From the NCBI RefSeq assembly GCF_000719345.1, contig NZ_JOFX01000035.1, forward strand, positions 6,141-70,140: 64,000 bases of DNA, given 5' to 3'. The notes beneath the pieces are model-generated. The model did not search any database, was not told the origin of the DNA, and saw only the letters and a program-made list of their open reading frames with translations. Made by a program: the position numbers and the translations under genes. The stretch's first letter is position 1. Every line of letters begins with the position of its first letter. Below, one piece after another: positions 27,270-35,299 of the stretch. The stretch comes from Streptomyces sp. NRRL F-2664 (lineage in GTDB: Bacteria; Actinomycetota; Actinomycetes; Streptomycetales; Streptomycetaceae).

Positions 27270-28345
27270 GGCGCTTCGGACACGGGCTGGTGCTCGGCAA
27301 GTTCTACCCGCCGCACGCCGGCCACCACCACCTGGTGCGCACCGCCCAGGACCGCTGCGAGCGGCTCACCGTCCTGGTCTGCGCCGCCTCCGTGGAGTCG
27401 GTGCCCCTCGCCGACCGCGTCGCCTGGATGCGGGAGGCCCATCCGGAGGCGGACGTCGTCGGCGCCGTCGACGACATCCCCGTCGACCTGCACGACCCGG
27501 ACGTCTGGGAGGCCCACATGGCGATCTTCCGGGCCGCCGTCGGCCGGCCCGTCGACGCCGTCTTCACCTCCGAGGAGTACGGCACCGAACTCGCCCGCAG
27601 GTTCGGCGCCGAGGAGGTCTGCGTCGATCCCGCACGGAGCCTCTTCCCGGTCTCCGGGACCGCCGTGCGGGCCGACCCGGCCGCCTGCTGGGACTACCTC
27701 GGCCCGGCCGTGCGCGCCCGCCTCGCCCGCCGGGTCGTCGTCCTGGGCGCCGAGTCCACCGGCACGACCACGCTGTCGCGGGACCTGGCCGCGCACCTGC
27801 GGGCGCGCGGCGGTGTCTGGGCGGCCACCGGCTGGGTCGAGGAGTACGGACGCCGCTACAGCGAGGAGAAGCTCGCCGCGGCCCGCGCCGCGGACCCTGG
27901 CGCCACCTGGGCGGACGTCTCCTTCACCTCGGAGGAGTTCCCCGTGATCGCCCGCCGTCAGGACGAGGCGGAGGAGCGGGCGGCCCGGGCTGGATCCCCG
28001 GTGCTGGTCTGCGACACCGACTCCTTCGCCACCGGCATCTGGCACGAGCGGTACATGGGCGGCCGCAACGCCGAGGTCGAACGGATCGCCGCGCGCACGC
28101 GCCGGGACCTGTACCTGCTCACCGAGGACGCCGACGTGCCCTTCGAGGACGACGGGCTGCGCGAGGGACCCGAGCTCAGGCCCTGGATGACCCGGCGGTT
28201 CCGCGAGGAGCTGGAGGCCACCGGACGGCGCTTCCTGTCCGTGCGCGGTGACCGGCGGGAGCGGCTGGCCACCGCCGTGGCGGCCGTGGACGAACTCCTC
28301 GCCGAGGGCTGGCACTTCGCCGCCCCCCTCCCGGAGAACCGATGA
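27266..28345 (+). CDS. nadR: NadR-type bifunctional NMN adenylyltransferase / ribosylnicotinamide kinase
   Basis: Converts nicotinamide riboside to NMN (kinase) and NMN to NAD (adenylyltransferase). The 359-residue protein begins with the nucleotidyltransferase domain, GKFYPPHAGHHHLV with the HxGH motif at 17-20. The C-terminal P-loop domain follows with GAESTGTTT at 161-169. The canonical Lys of the P-loop (position 167) is Thr, so kinase activity needs testing. Unlike E. coli NadR there is no N-terminal helix-turn-helix; the operon has NrtR instead. ATGA overlaps on both sides tie it to pnuC and nrtR. The N-terminal half alone would suffice for NAD formation from NMN. Confidence 0.88.
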   Translation: MRRFGHGLVLGKFYPPHAGHHHLVRTAQDRCERLTVLVCAASVESVPLADRVAWMREAHPEADVVGAVDDIPVDLHDPDVWEAHMAIFRAAVGRPVDAVFTSEEYGTELARRFGAEEVCVDPARSLFPVSGTAVRADPAACWDYLGPAVRARLARRVVVLGAESTGTTTLSRDLAAHLRARGGVWAATGWVEEYGRRYSEEKLAAARAADPGATWADVSFTSEEFPVIARRQDEAEERAARAGSPVLVCDTDSFATGIWHERYMGGRNAEVERIAARTRRDLYLLTEDADVPFEDDGLREGPELRPWMTRRFREELEATGRRFLSVRGDRRERLATAVAAVDELLAEGWHFAAPLPENR

Positions 28346-29082
28346 GCGGGGCGGTGGACCCGGGCTATGACCCGTACGCCTTCGAGCCGTTCGCGGTGAC
28401 CGTCGACCTCGCCGTGTTCACCGTGCGCGGCGGCGCCCTGCACGTGCTGCTCATCCGGCGCGGCCAGGAGCCGTACGCGGGTTCCTGGGCGCTGCCCGGC
28501 GGGTTCGTCCTGCCGCGGGAGTCCGCGGAGACCGCCGCCCGGCGCGAACTGGCCGAGGAGACCGGCCTGCCCGGGCAGGTCGTGGCGGCCCTGCACCTGG
28601 AACAGCTGCGCACCTACAGCGAGCCCGACCGGGACCCCCGGATGCGGGTCGTCTCGGTGGCCTTCACCGCCCTCGTGCCCGGCCTGCCCGAACCGGCCGC
28701 GGACGGCGGCGGGGACGCGGCGCAGGCCCGCTGGCTGCCCCTCGCGCAGGCCCCGGACCTGGCCTTCGACCACGCGGTGATCCTGGCCGACGCACGCGAG
28801 CGGATCCGCTCGAAGCTGGAGTACACCTGCCTGGCCACCGCCTTCTGCCCGCCCGAGTTCACGCTCGGGGAGCTGCTGGCCGTGTACGAGACCGTCTGGG
28901 ACACCGTCCTCGACCGCCCCAACTTCCGCCGCAAGGTCCTGACGACACCCGGCTTCGTCGAGGCCGTGCCGGGCGCCGCCCGGCTCACCGGCGGCCGCGG
29001 CAAACCGGCCGCCCTCTACCGGGCCGGCCCCGCGACCGCCCTCCACCCACCGCTGCTCCGACCGGAAGGACCCACCCGATGA
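28342..29082 (+). CDS. nrtR: NrtR family transcriptional regulator (Nudix domain plus winged helix)
   Basis: NrtR proteins repress NAD biosynthesis or salvage genes and release DNA when ADP-ribose or a related NAD product binds the Nudix domain. The 246-residue protein has an intact Nudix box from Gly54 to Leu76 (GFVLPRE...RRELAEETGL, all consensus residues present), so hydrolase activity is not excluded. The C-terminal winged helix (about 150-225) contains FTLGELLAVYETVWDTVLDRPNFRRKVLTTPGFVE, the usual NrtR ending. It is embedded between nadR and the ADP-ribosylglycohydrolase with 4-nt overlaps. The palindrome at 26623-26639 is its likely operator, giving autoregulation. Confidence 0.9.
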   Translation: MSGAVDPGYDPYAFEPFAVTVDLAVFTVRGGALHVLLIRRGQEPYAGSWALPGGFVLPRESAETAARRELAEETGLPGQVVAALHLEQLRTYSEPDRDPRMRVVSVAFTALVPGLPEPAADGGGDAAQARWLPLAQAPDLAFDHAVILADARERIRSKLEYTCLATAFCPPEFTLGELLAVYETVWDTVLDRPNFRRKVLTTPGFVEAVPGAARLTGGRGKPAALYRAGPATALHPPLLRPEGPTR

Positions 29083-30089
29083 CGAAGCGAGCCGCGACCG
29101 GCGCGCTGGTCGGCCTGGCCCTGGGCGACGCCCTGGGCTACCCGACCGAGTTCAATGATGTTCCCTCGATCCTCGCGAAGACCGGCCCGTGGCGCGAGAT
29201 GCGCCTTCCCCGCCCGGCGATCGTCACGGACGACACCCAGATGACCCTCGCCCTGGCGCGCGGCATACGGACCGCCGCCGACCGCGGCCCGGTGGAGCCG
29301 CAGCGGCTGACCCGGCCCGTCCGGGAGGAGTTCGTCGACTGGTACCACTCGCCGGAGAACAACCGGGCGCCCGGCAACACCTGCCTGCAGGCCTGCGACC
29401 TGCTGAACGACCCGCAGCGCGACTGGCGCGACGCCAGCCGGACCGGCTCCAAGGGCTGCGGTGCGAACATGCGCGTGGCCCCCGTCGGCCTCGTCCCCGG
29501 CTGGACCGACGAGGAACGGGCCGGCGCCGCCCAGCTCCAGTCCGCCCTCACCCATGGCCACCCCACGGCGCTCGCCGCCTCCGACCTGACGGCGCGGGCG
29601 GTGCACCTGCTGGCCGCCGGCACCGAGGTGACCGGCCTCGTCGGACGGCTGCGCTCGTACGCCCTGGAGAACCGCACCCGCTACCACGAGCGCTGGCTCG
29701 GCGACCTGTGGGCGCGGACCGCCTCCGACGCCACGCCCGAGTCCTTCATCGCCCGCGGCTGGGACGAGTGCCTGGCGGTGCTGGACCGGCTCACGGCCGC
29801 CCTGCGCTCCCCGTCCCCGGAGACCGACCCCTGCCAGACCACCGGTGACGGCTGGATCGCCGAGGAGGCCCTCGCCACCGCCCTGCAGTGCTTCCTCCTC
29901 TTCCCGGACGAGCCGCTGACCGCCCTGCGCCGCGCCGCCTGCACCCGGGGCGACTCCGACTCCCTCGCCTGCCTCGCCGGCGCCTTCGCCGGAGCCCACC
30001 TCGGGGCGGACGCCTGGCCGCACGACTGGGAGGGCCGCATCGAGTACCGGGACGAACTCCTGGCCTTCGGCGCCCTCTGGGATGCTTGA
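29079..30089 (+). CDS. ADP-ribosylglycohydrolase (DraG/ARH family)
   Basis: Members remove ADP-ribose from proteins or nucleic acids, or cleave O-acetyl-ADP-ribose, using a two-magnesium centre. The 336-residue protein starts TGALVGLALGDALGYPTEF, then carries the metal motif TDDTQMTL (50-57) and a C-terminal GDSDSLACLAGAFAG with Asp292 and Asp294, all expected metal ligands. The ATG overlaps the nrtR stop by 4 nt. Release of ADP-ribose would feed the very signal that NrtR senses, which fits its place in this NAD operon. The substrate is unknown; nitrogenase-type regulation is excluded, as no draT or nif context exists. Confidence 0.9.
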   Translation: MTKRAATGALVGLALGDALGYPTEFNDVPSILAKTGPWREMRLPRPAIVTDDTQMTLALARGIRTAADRGPVEPQRLTRPVREEFVDWYHSPENNRAPGNTCLQACDLLNDPQRDWRDASRTGSKGCGANMRVAPVGLVPGWTDEERAGAAQLQSALTHGHPTALAASDLTARAVHLLAAGTEVTGLVGRLRSYALENRTRYHERWLGDLWARTASDATPESFIARGWDECLAVLDRLTAALRSPSPETDPCQTTGDGWIAEEALATALQCFLLFPDEPLTALRRAACTRGDSDSLACLAGAFAGAHLGADAWPHDWEGRIEYRDELLAFGALWDA

Positions 30090-30092
30090 TCC

Positions 30093-30854
30093 ATGCTGGA
30101 CGCCCTGAGTATCGACCTGGCCCCCGTCGTGGCCGAGCAGCCCGACCCGCTGCTCTTCGCCACGGTGTCGGGCGCGCACCTGTACGGCTTCCCCTCGCGG
30201 GACTCCGACATCGACCTGCGCGGGGCGCACCTGCTCCCGGCGGAGGACCTCCTGGGCCTGCGCGAGCCCGAGGAGACCCGCACCCGCATGTGGGACCGTG
30301 ACGACGTGGAGATGGACCTCGTCACGCACGACCTGCGCAAGTTCGTCCGCCTCATGCTCAACCGCAACGGCTACGTGCTGGAGCAGCTGCTCTCCCCGCT
30401 GGTGGTCCACACGACACCGGCCCACGAGGAACTCGTCGCCCTGGCCCCCGCGGTCCTGACCTCCCACCACGCCCACCACTACCGGGGCTTCGCCAACACC
30501 CAGTGGCGGCTCTTCGACAAGGCCGCCGAACTCAAGCCGCTGCTCTACGCCTTCCGGGCACTGCTCACCGGCATCCACCTCATGCGGTCGGCCGAGGTGC
30601 AGGCCCACCTGCCGACGCTGCTGACCGAGGTGCCGGAGGCGCCCGCCTACCTCGGCGCCCTGATCGAGGCCAAGGTCGCGGCCGAGCACGGCGGCTACGA
30701 GGGCCCGCCCGTCACCGCGGTGCGGGAGGACTTCGAGGCGCTGCACGCGGTGCTGGACGCCGCGCAGGCGGCCACCGCGCTCCCCGAGCAGGGGTCGGCG
30801 TACGACGCGCTGGACGCGTACGTCGTCCGGCGGCGCCGGACCCTACACGGCTGA
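30093..30854 (+). CDS. RlaP-type nucleotidyltransferase (DNA polymerase beta fold), copy 1
   Basis: A 253-residue member of the YcgL/RlaP branch of polymerase-beta nucleotidyltransferases, a family linked by genomic context to RNA repair. The catalytic motif SGAHLYGFPSRDSDIDLRG (26-44) supplies Ser26-Gly27 and the metal-binding Asp39 and Asp41; the usual GS order is inverted to SG. A helical region follows (LMLNRNGYVLEQLLSPLVV, ALLTGIHLM). It starts 3 nt after the ADP-ribosylglycohydrolase stop, so it is the fifth gene of the NAD operon. The last 12 nt overlap the convergent paralogue. The nucleotide and acceptor are unknown; ADP-ribosylated or cleaved RNA is a reasonable but untested idea. 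Confidence 0.82.
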   Translation: MLDALSIDLAPVVAEQPDPLLFATVSGAHLYGFPSRDSDIDLRGAHLLPAEDLLGLREPEETRTRMWDRDDVEMDLVTHDLRKFVRLMLNRNGYVLEQLLSPLVVHTTPAHEELVALAPAVLTSHHAHHYRGFANTQWRLFDKAAELKPLLYAFRALLTGIHLMRSAEVQAHLPTLLTEVPEAPAYLGALIEAKVAAEHGGYEGPPVTAVREDFEALHAVLDAAQAATALPEQGSAYDALDAYVVRRRRTLHG

Positions 30855-31523
30855 CGCGCGACGGGTGCGGACGAGGAAGTCCTCCACCCGGGCACGGTCC
30901 GGCTCCTCCGGCAGGGGAGTGCCGGCCAGGGCCCCGTCCGTCTCCTCCTGCAGCGCGGTCATCCAGGCGTCCACCTCGTCCCAGGACAGCTCACCGCGGC
31001 GCACCGCGAGGAGGCGGTCGCGGTACGGGCCCGCGTGGACGTCCAGGACCCCCGTGCGCAGCAGGTCGCGGCAGGACAGCAGCAGCCGCAGCAGGTGCAT
31101 GGCGTGCTTCCAGCGCGGCGCCCCGTGGACGCGGACGTCCGCGACGAGCTTGCCGTGCTGGGAGGCCGCGTACCGGCCGAAGCTGGTGTGGGCGCGGCGG
31201 GACAGGAAGGCCCCGCGCAGCGCGAGCAGTTCCTCGCCGACCGGTGTGAGGTGGTCCACCAGGGGGGAGTGCAGGCACTCCAGGATGTTCGGGTTGGCCC
31301 GCAGGGCGAGTTCGCAGAAGCGTTCCAGCTCCCAGGAGAACTCCTCCTCCCGGGGCCCCTCGACGTGGCGGGGCGGCTTCTCCAACCGCCAGAACAGCGG
31401 GGTCGGCGCGAGATAGACCCCGCGCAGGTCGGTGTCGCTGGTCTCCGTCGCGAGCCCGAACGCCCGGGAACCCATCACGCACCGGTAGACCGTGTGGTCC
31501 CGTACCAGCGTCAGATCGTCCAT
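30843..31523 (-). CDS. RlaP-type nucleotidyltransferase (DNA polymerase beta fold), copy 2
   Basis: A 226-residue paralogue of the preceding gene, facing it with a 12-nt tail-to-tail overlap. The motif is canonical, GSRAFGLATETSDTDLRGVY at 18-37, with Asp30 and Asp32 as metal ligands. A helical part follows (ELALRANPNILECLHSPLV, LLLSCRDLLRTGVL) that parallels copy 1. A TAGGCT box lies exactly 6 nt before the ATG (31530-31535 on the complement), pointing to a separate promoter and a leaderless mRNA, outside the NrtR-controlled operon. Having two diverged copies suggests two substrates, or one regulated and one constitutive enzyme. Confidence 0.82.
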   Translation of the reverse strand: MDDLTLVRDHTVYRCVMGSRAFGLATETSDTDLRGVYLAPTPLFWRLEKPPRHVEGPREEEFSWELERFCELALRANPNILECLHSPLVDHLTPVGEELLALRGAFLSRRAHTSFGRYAASQHGKLVADVRVHGAPRWKHAMHLLRLLLSCRDLLRTGVLDVHAGPYRDRLLAVRRGELSWDEVDAWMTALQEETDGALAGTPLPEEPDRARVEDFLVRTRRASAV

Positions 31524-31529
31524 CCCGGA

Positions 31530-31535
31530 AGCCTA
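31530..31535 (-). promoter_or_regulatory. -10 box of leaderless RlaP copy 2
   Basis: TAGGCT on the minus strand, exactly 6 nt before ATG 31523. Confidence 0.45.
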
Positions 31536-31601
31536 CGACGGCGCACGCCCGCCCTGCCGAGCTGTTTTCGCAGGCCGGCAGGGCGGCGAGCACCGCTCCC
31601 G

Positions 31602-32087
31602 CTACGCGAGCGTGATGTTGCCGTCCGCCGCGACCGTGATCTTCTTCTCGGCCAGCCCCTTGGTGGCCGGCCCCTTGATCACCGCACCGTCGGTGGCCTT
31701 GAACTCGCTGTTGTGGCAGGGGCAGTCGATCGTGTTGTCCTCCACCTTGGTCACCAGGCAGCCCTGGTGGGGGCAGACCGCGGTGAAGCAGCGGAAGGAG
31801 CCCTTCGTGGGCTGCGTGATGACGAGCTTCTCCTCCTTGAGGACCTTGCCGCCGCCCACGGGTACGTCCGCCGCCTTGGCGATGGCCTTCCCGCCGGCCG
31901 CGCCGCCCGCCGAGGGCGTCGCGGCCGGTGCGGAGCCGGGCGGCGGGGTGGCGGCGCCGTTCGGCTCGCCGGACGCGGTGTTCCCGCCGTCGCCGCCACC
32001 ACCGCAGGCGGTGAGCGCACCGCCGGCCAGGGCGGCGGCGCCGGCCACCAGTACCTTGCGCCGGACGGTCTGCGTGGGATCGCTCAT
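31602..32087 (-). CDS. Rieske [2Fe-2S] lipoprotein
   Basis: A 161-residue exported electron-transfer protein. The N-terminus reads VRRKVLVAGAAALAGGALTAC, a twin-Arg-like signal with lipobox Cys28, so folded export and lipid anchoring outside the membrane are likely. A Gly/Pro/Ala linker (29-70) leads to the Rieske domain. The cluster ligands are Cys105 and His107 (CPHQGC) and Cys122 and His125 (CPCHNSEF). Cys110 and Cys124 are in place for the stabilising disulfide of high-potential Rieske proteins. ATG 32087 follows GAGGAGAG. It is not part of a bc1 complex here; the electron partner is unknown. Confidence 0.92.
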   Translation of the reverse strand: MSDPTQTVRRKVLVAGAAALAGGALTACGGGGDGGNTASGEPNGAATPPPGSAPAATPSAGGAAGGKAIAKAADVPVGGGKVLKEEKLVITQPTKGSFRCFTAVCPHQGCLVTKVEDNTIDCPCHNSEFKATDGAVIKGPATKGLAEKKITVAADGNITLA

Positions 32088-32169
32088 CAGTCTCTCCTCG
32101 CTGTGTGGCGGATCGGCGTGCAGCATCCTGACGTGCGGCGGGCCCCAGGAGAAGCCTGCCGCGCCCGAA

Positions 32170-32511
32170 TCACGAGCTTCGCTGCCACGGTGCCAGTGAG
32201 GCGGGTGCGCCAGGTGTGCGTACGACCTCCCACACGCGGATCACGGCGTCCCGGTTCAGCGGACCGAAAACATGGGGGAAACGGTCGCCGGAATCACCTT
32301 CCCGGCGGACCTCCGCGGTCAGCACGTCCTCGTCGAGCTCGACCGCGAGCAGGGTCCCCGGCTGTGCGCGGTAGTGCGCGTCGGCGATGCCCAGGGCCGT
32401 CGCACGGTCCGCCGAGCAGTGCACGAACCCCTCGGAGTCCAGCGACGGCGGGGCGTACGGGCGCTCCGGCGCGGCGGTCCAGTCGGCGAGCGGGACGATG
32501 TGGAAGATCAT
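32170..32511 (-). CDS. DUF952 domain-containing protein
   Basis: A 113-residue protein covering almost exactly the DUF952 fold: IFHIVPLADW at the start, the conserved GFVHCSADRATA, LLAVELDEDVLTAEVRREG and FPHVFGPLNRDAVIRV. The function of this family is unknown; conserved His and Asp residues suggest a small-molecule site. ATG 32511 is preceded on its strand by TAGAAC at 7 nt, a weak -10 with no ribosome site. It is divergent from tyrA. Confidence 0.88.
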   Translation of the reverse strand: MIFHIVPLADWTAAPERPYAPPSLDSEGFVHCSADRATALGIADAHYRAQPGTLLAVELDEDVLTAEVRREGDSGDRFPHVFGPLNRDAVIRVWEVVRTPGAPASLAPWQRSS

Positions 32512-32677
32512 GCCGATCGTTCTACCGCAGGGGGGCGGTGCCGGGGGGAGGAAGCACCGGACCGTCGTCCGTGCGCGGGCCCGGCCGCCGTCCCACAGGG
32601 CGGTCGGCCGGGTCCCCGTTGCGTACCGTCTGGCTACCCTGAGTCAGAACCTGTCGTCACGTACCCGTGGAGCCCCC

Positions 32678-33766
32678 GTGAGAACCGCCGTCGTCATCGG
32701 AACCGGACTGATCGGCACCTCCGCCGCGCTCGCGCTCACGGCCCGCGGGGTCACCGTGCACCTCGCCGACCATGACCCCGACCGGGTCCGCACGGCCGCC
32801 GCCCTCGGAGCCGGCACCGACGAGCCCCCGCAGGAGCAGGTCGACCTGGCGATCGTCGCCGTCCCGCCCGCCCACGTGGCCGCGACCCTGGCCGACCTGA
32901 TGGGCCGCGGCGCGGCCCGCGCCTACGTCGACGTGGCCAGCGTCAAGGGCGGGCCGCGGCGGGAACTGGCCGCCCTCGGCGTCGACGCCACCGCCTACAT
33001 CGGCACGCACCCGATGGCGGGCAAGGAGCAGTCGGGGCCGCTCGCCGCGACCGCCGACCTCTTCGAGGGACGGCCCTGGGTGCTCACCCCGACCCGTGAC
33101 ACCGACCACGAGGTGCTCAACCTCGCCCTGGAACTCGTCGCCCTGTCCCGCGCCGTGCCGGTGGTGATGGACGCGGACGCGCACGACCGGGCCGTCGCCC
33201 TCGTCTCGCACACCCCGCAGCTCGTCTCCAGCATGGTCGCCGCCCGCCTGGAAGAGGCCGACGAGAGCGCCGTACGGCTCTGCGGGCAGGGCATCCGCGA
33301 CGTGACGCGGATCGCGGCCTCCGACCCGCGGATGTGGGTGGAGATCCTCTCCGCCAATCCGGGGCCGGTCGCCGACGTCCTCGCCGGGATCGCGGCGGAC
33401 CTGGAGGAGACCGTCGACGCGCTGCGCAGCCTGCAGTCCGCCGACGTCGAGAAGCGGCGCGGCGGGGCCGCGGGCATCGAGGACGTCCTGCGCCGCGGCA
33501 ACGCCGGCCGGGTCCGCGTCCCGGGCAAGCACGGAGCGGCACCCACGGTCTACGAGACGGTGGCCGTCCTCATCAGCGACCAGCCGGGCGAGCTGGCGCG
33601 GATCTTCGCCGACGCGGGCCGTGCCGGGGTCAACATCGAGGACGTGCGGATCGAGCACGCCACGGGCCAGCAGGCCGGTCTGGTCCAGCTCATGGTGGAG
33701 CCGCGGTCCGTGGCCGGGCTCACCGCCGAGCTGCGGGAACGGGGCTGGGCGCTGCGCAGCCGGTAG
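32678..33766 (+). CDS. tyrA: Prephenate dehydrogenase
   Basis: Oxidises prephenate to 4-hydroxyphenylpyruvate in tyrosine synthesis, using NAD(P). The 362-residue enzyme has the Rossmann motif GTGLIGTS (8-15), the signature GTHPMAGKEQSGPLAATADLFEG and HDRAVALVSHTPQLVSSMVA in the helical dimer domain. A C-terminal ACT domain (about 290-362, VYETVAVLISDQPGELARIF...GVNIEDVRIEH) suggests feedback control by tyrosine. GTG 32678 follows GGAG five bases upstream, and TACCCT (32635-32640) is a possible -10. It stands upstream of cmk, and together tyrA-cmk-plsC-der form a conserved actinobacterial run. Confidence 0.95.
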   Translation: MRTAVVIGTGLIGTSAALALTARGVTVHLADHDPDRVRTAAALGAGTDEPPQEQVDLAIVAVPPAHVAATLADLMGRGAARAYVDVASVKGGPRRELAALGVDATAYIGTHPMAGKEQSGPLAATADLFEGRPWVLTPTRDTDHEVLNLALELVALSRAVPVVMDADAHDRAVALVSHTPQLVSSMVAARLEEADESAVRLCGQGIRDVTRIAASDPRMWVEILSANPGPVADVLAGIAADLEETVDALRSLQSADVEKRRGGAAGIEDVLRRGNAGRVRVPGKHGAAPTVYETVAVLISDQPGELARIFADAGRAGVNIEDVRIEHATGQQAGLVQLMVEPRSVAGLTAELRERGWALRSR

Positions 33767-33872
33767 CCGGAAAGCGCGGGCGGGGCCGGGGGGTGCCGGG
33801 GCCCGGTAACCTTGGAGAGGGGCGCTTTGCCGCGCCCGGACACGTACGCGCAACCAGGAAGGTGCCCGCACC

Positions 33873-34580
33873 GTGGAAACCGCCGCTCCGTCCGCCGTGA
33901 TCGTCGCCATCGACGGTCCCTCCGGCACGGGCAAGTCCAGCACCTCCAAGGCCGTGGCCGCCAAGCTCGGGCTGCGCTACCTGGACACCGGTGCCCAGTA
34001 CCGGGCCATCACCTGGTGGATGATCTCCAACGGGGTCGACACCGACGACGCGCAGGCCGTCGCCGTCGCCGCCGGCAAGCCCACCATCGTGTCCGGCACC
34101 GACCCGGCCGCCCCCACCATCACCGTGGACGGCCTCGACGCCGCAGCTCCCATCCGCACCCAGGAGGTCACCTCCAGGGTCAGCGCCGTCAGCGCCGTCC
34201 CCGAGGTGCGCACGCTGATCACCGAGCTCCAGCGCTCCATCGCCGCCGAGGCGGCCCGGGACGCGGACGGGATCGTCGTCGAGGGCCGGGACATCGGCAC
34301 CACCGTCCTGCCCGACGCCGACCTCAAGATCTTCCTGACGGCCTCCGCCGAGGCGCGCGCCGCCCGGCGCAGCGGCGAGCTCCGCGGCAAGGAGGCCGCC
34401 GACCTCGCGGCCACCAAGGCCGCGCTGATCAAGCGCGACGCCGCCGACTCCGGTCGCAAGACCTCGCCGCTGGCCAAGGCCGACGACGCCGTCGAGGTGG
34501 ACACCACCGAGCTCACGCTCGACCAGGTGATCGAGTGCGTCGTCACCCTCGTCGAGGAGAAGCGGGCGGTCCGCACGTGA
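33873..34580 (+). CDS. cmk: Cytidylate kinase
   Basis: Phosphorylates CMP and dCMP with ATP, recycling nucleotides from RNA turnover and phospholipid synthesis. The 235-residue protein has P-loop GPSGTGKSS (15-23), the CMP-binding LDTGAQYRAITWWM, IVVEGRDIGTTVLPDADLKIFLTAS and the lid RRSGELRGK. GTG 33873 follows AGGAAGG. Its stop overlaps the plsC GTG (GTGA). Together with pyrG it covers the CTP branch of pyrimidine metabolism in this window. Confidence 0.95.
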   Translation: METAAPSAVIVAIDGPSGTGKSSTSKAVAAKLGLRYLDTGAQYRAITWWMISNGVDTDDAQAVAVAAGKPTIVSGTDPAAPTITVDGLDAAAPIRTQEVTSRVSAVSAVPEVRTLITELQRSIAAEAARDADGIVVEGRDIGTTVLPDADLKIFLTASAEARAARRSGELRGKEAADLAATKAALIKRDAADSGRKTSPLAKADDAVEVDTTELTLDQVIECVVTLVEEKRAVRT

Positions 34581-35224
34581 GCCGAACGCCCTCCCTCAAG
34601 GGTGCGGCGGTCGGCAGGCGCATCGGCATCGGCCTCATGTACGGGCTGTGGAAGCCGCGCGTCCTGGGCGCCTGGAAGGTGCCCGCCTCGGGCCCCGTCA
34701 TCCTCGCCGTGAACCACACGCACAACATAGACGGCCCCATGGTGATGGGCACCGCGCCCCGCCCCCTGCACTTCCTGATCAAGAAGGAAGCGTACGTGGG
34801 CCCGCTCGGCCCCTTCCTGGACGGCATCGGACAGGTCAAGGTCGACCGCTCCGGCGCCGACCGGGCGGCGATAGGCCGCGCCCTCGCCGTGCTCGACCAG
34901 GGCGGGGCCCTCGGGATCTTCCCCGAGGGCACCAGGGGCGAGGGCGACTTCGCCTCGCTGCGCGCGGGCCTCGCGTACTTCGCGGTCCGCAGCGGCGCGC
35001 CCATCGTGCCCGTCGCCGTCCTCGGCAGCGCCGAGGACCGTGGCAGGCTGGTCCCCGGGCTGCCACCCTTCAAGAGCCGGGTCGACGTCGTCTTCGGCTC
35101 GGCCTTCGACGCCGGGGACGGCAGTGGCCGCCGTACCCGTACCGCGCTGGACCTGGCCACCGTACGCATCCAGGACCGGCTGACCGCCCACCTGGCCGAC
35201 GCCAAGCGCCTGACCGGGCGCTGA
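34577..35224 (+). CDS. plsC: 1-acyl-sn-glycerol-3-phosphate acyltransferase family protein
   Basis: Membrane-associated acyltransferase that puts the second fatty acid on lysophosphatidic acid, or a related acceptor. The 215-residue protein carries the catalytic HX4D as His47-THNI-Asp52 and the acceptor motif IFPEGTRGEGDF, in the expected spacing. GTG overlaps the cmk TGA. The cmk-plsC-der order is a conserved bacterial block, so the gene is probably co-transcribed with both neighbours. Several plsC paralogues exist in streptomycetes, so it may not be the main enzyme. Confidence 0.9.
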   Translation: MSRTPSLKGAAVGRRIGIGLMYGLWKPRVLGAWKVPASGPVILAVNHTHNIDGPMVMGTAPRPLHFLIKKEAYVGPLGPFLDGIGQVKVDRSGADRAAIGRALAVLDQGGALGIFPEGTRGEGDFASLRAGLAYFAVRSGAPIVPVAVLGSAEDRGRLVPGLPPFKSRVDVVFGSAFDAGDGSGRRTRTALDLATVRIQDRLTAHLADAKRLTGR

Positions 35225-35299
35225 GCGAGACTTGACCCAGTAGTGGAACCGCGCTGCGCGGGCACCACCGATCACCACGAACGACGAGGAACGGACTTC

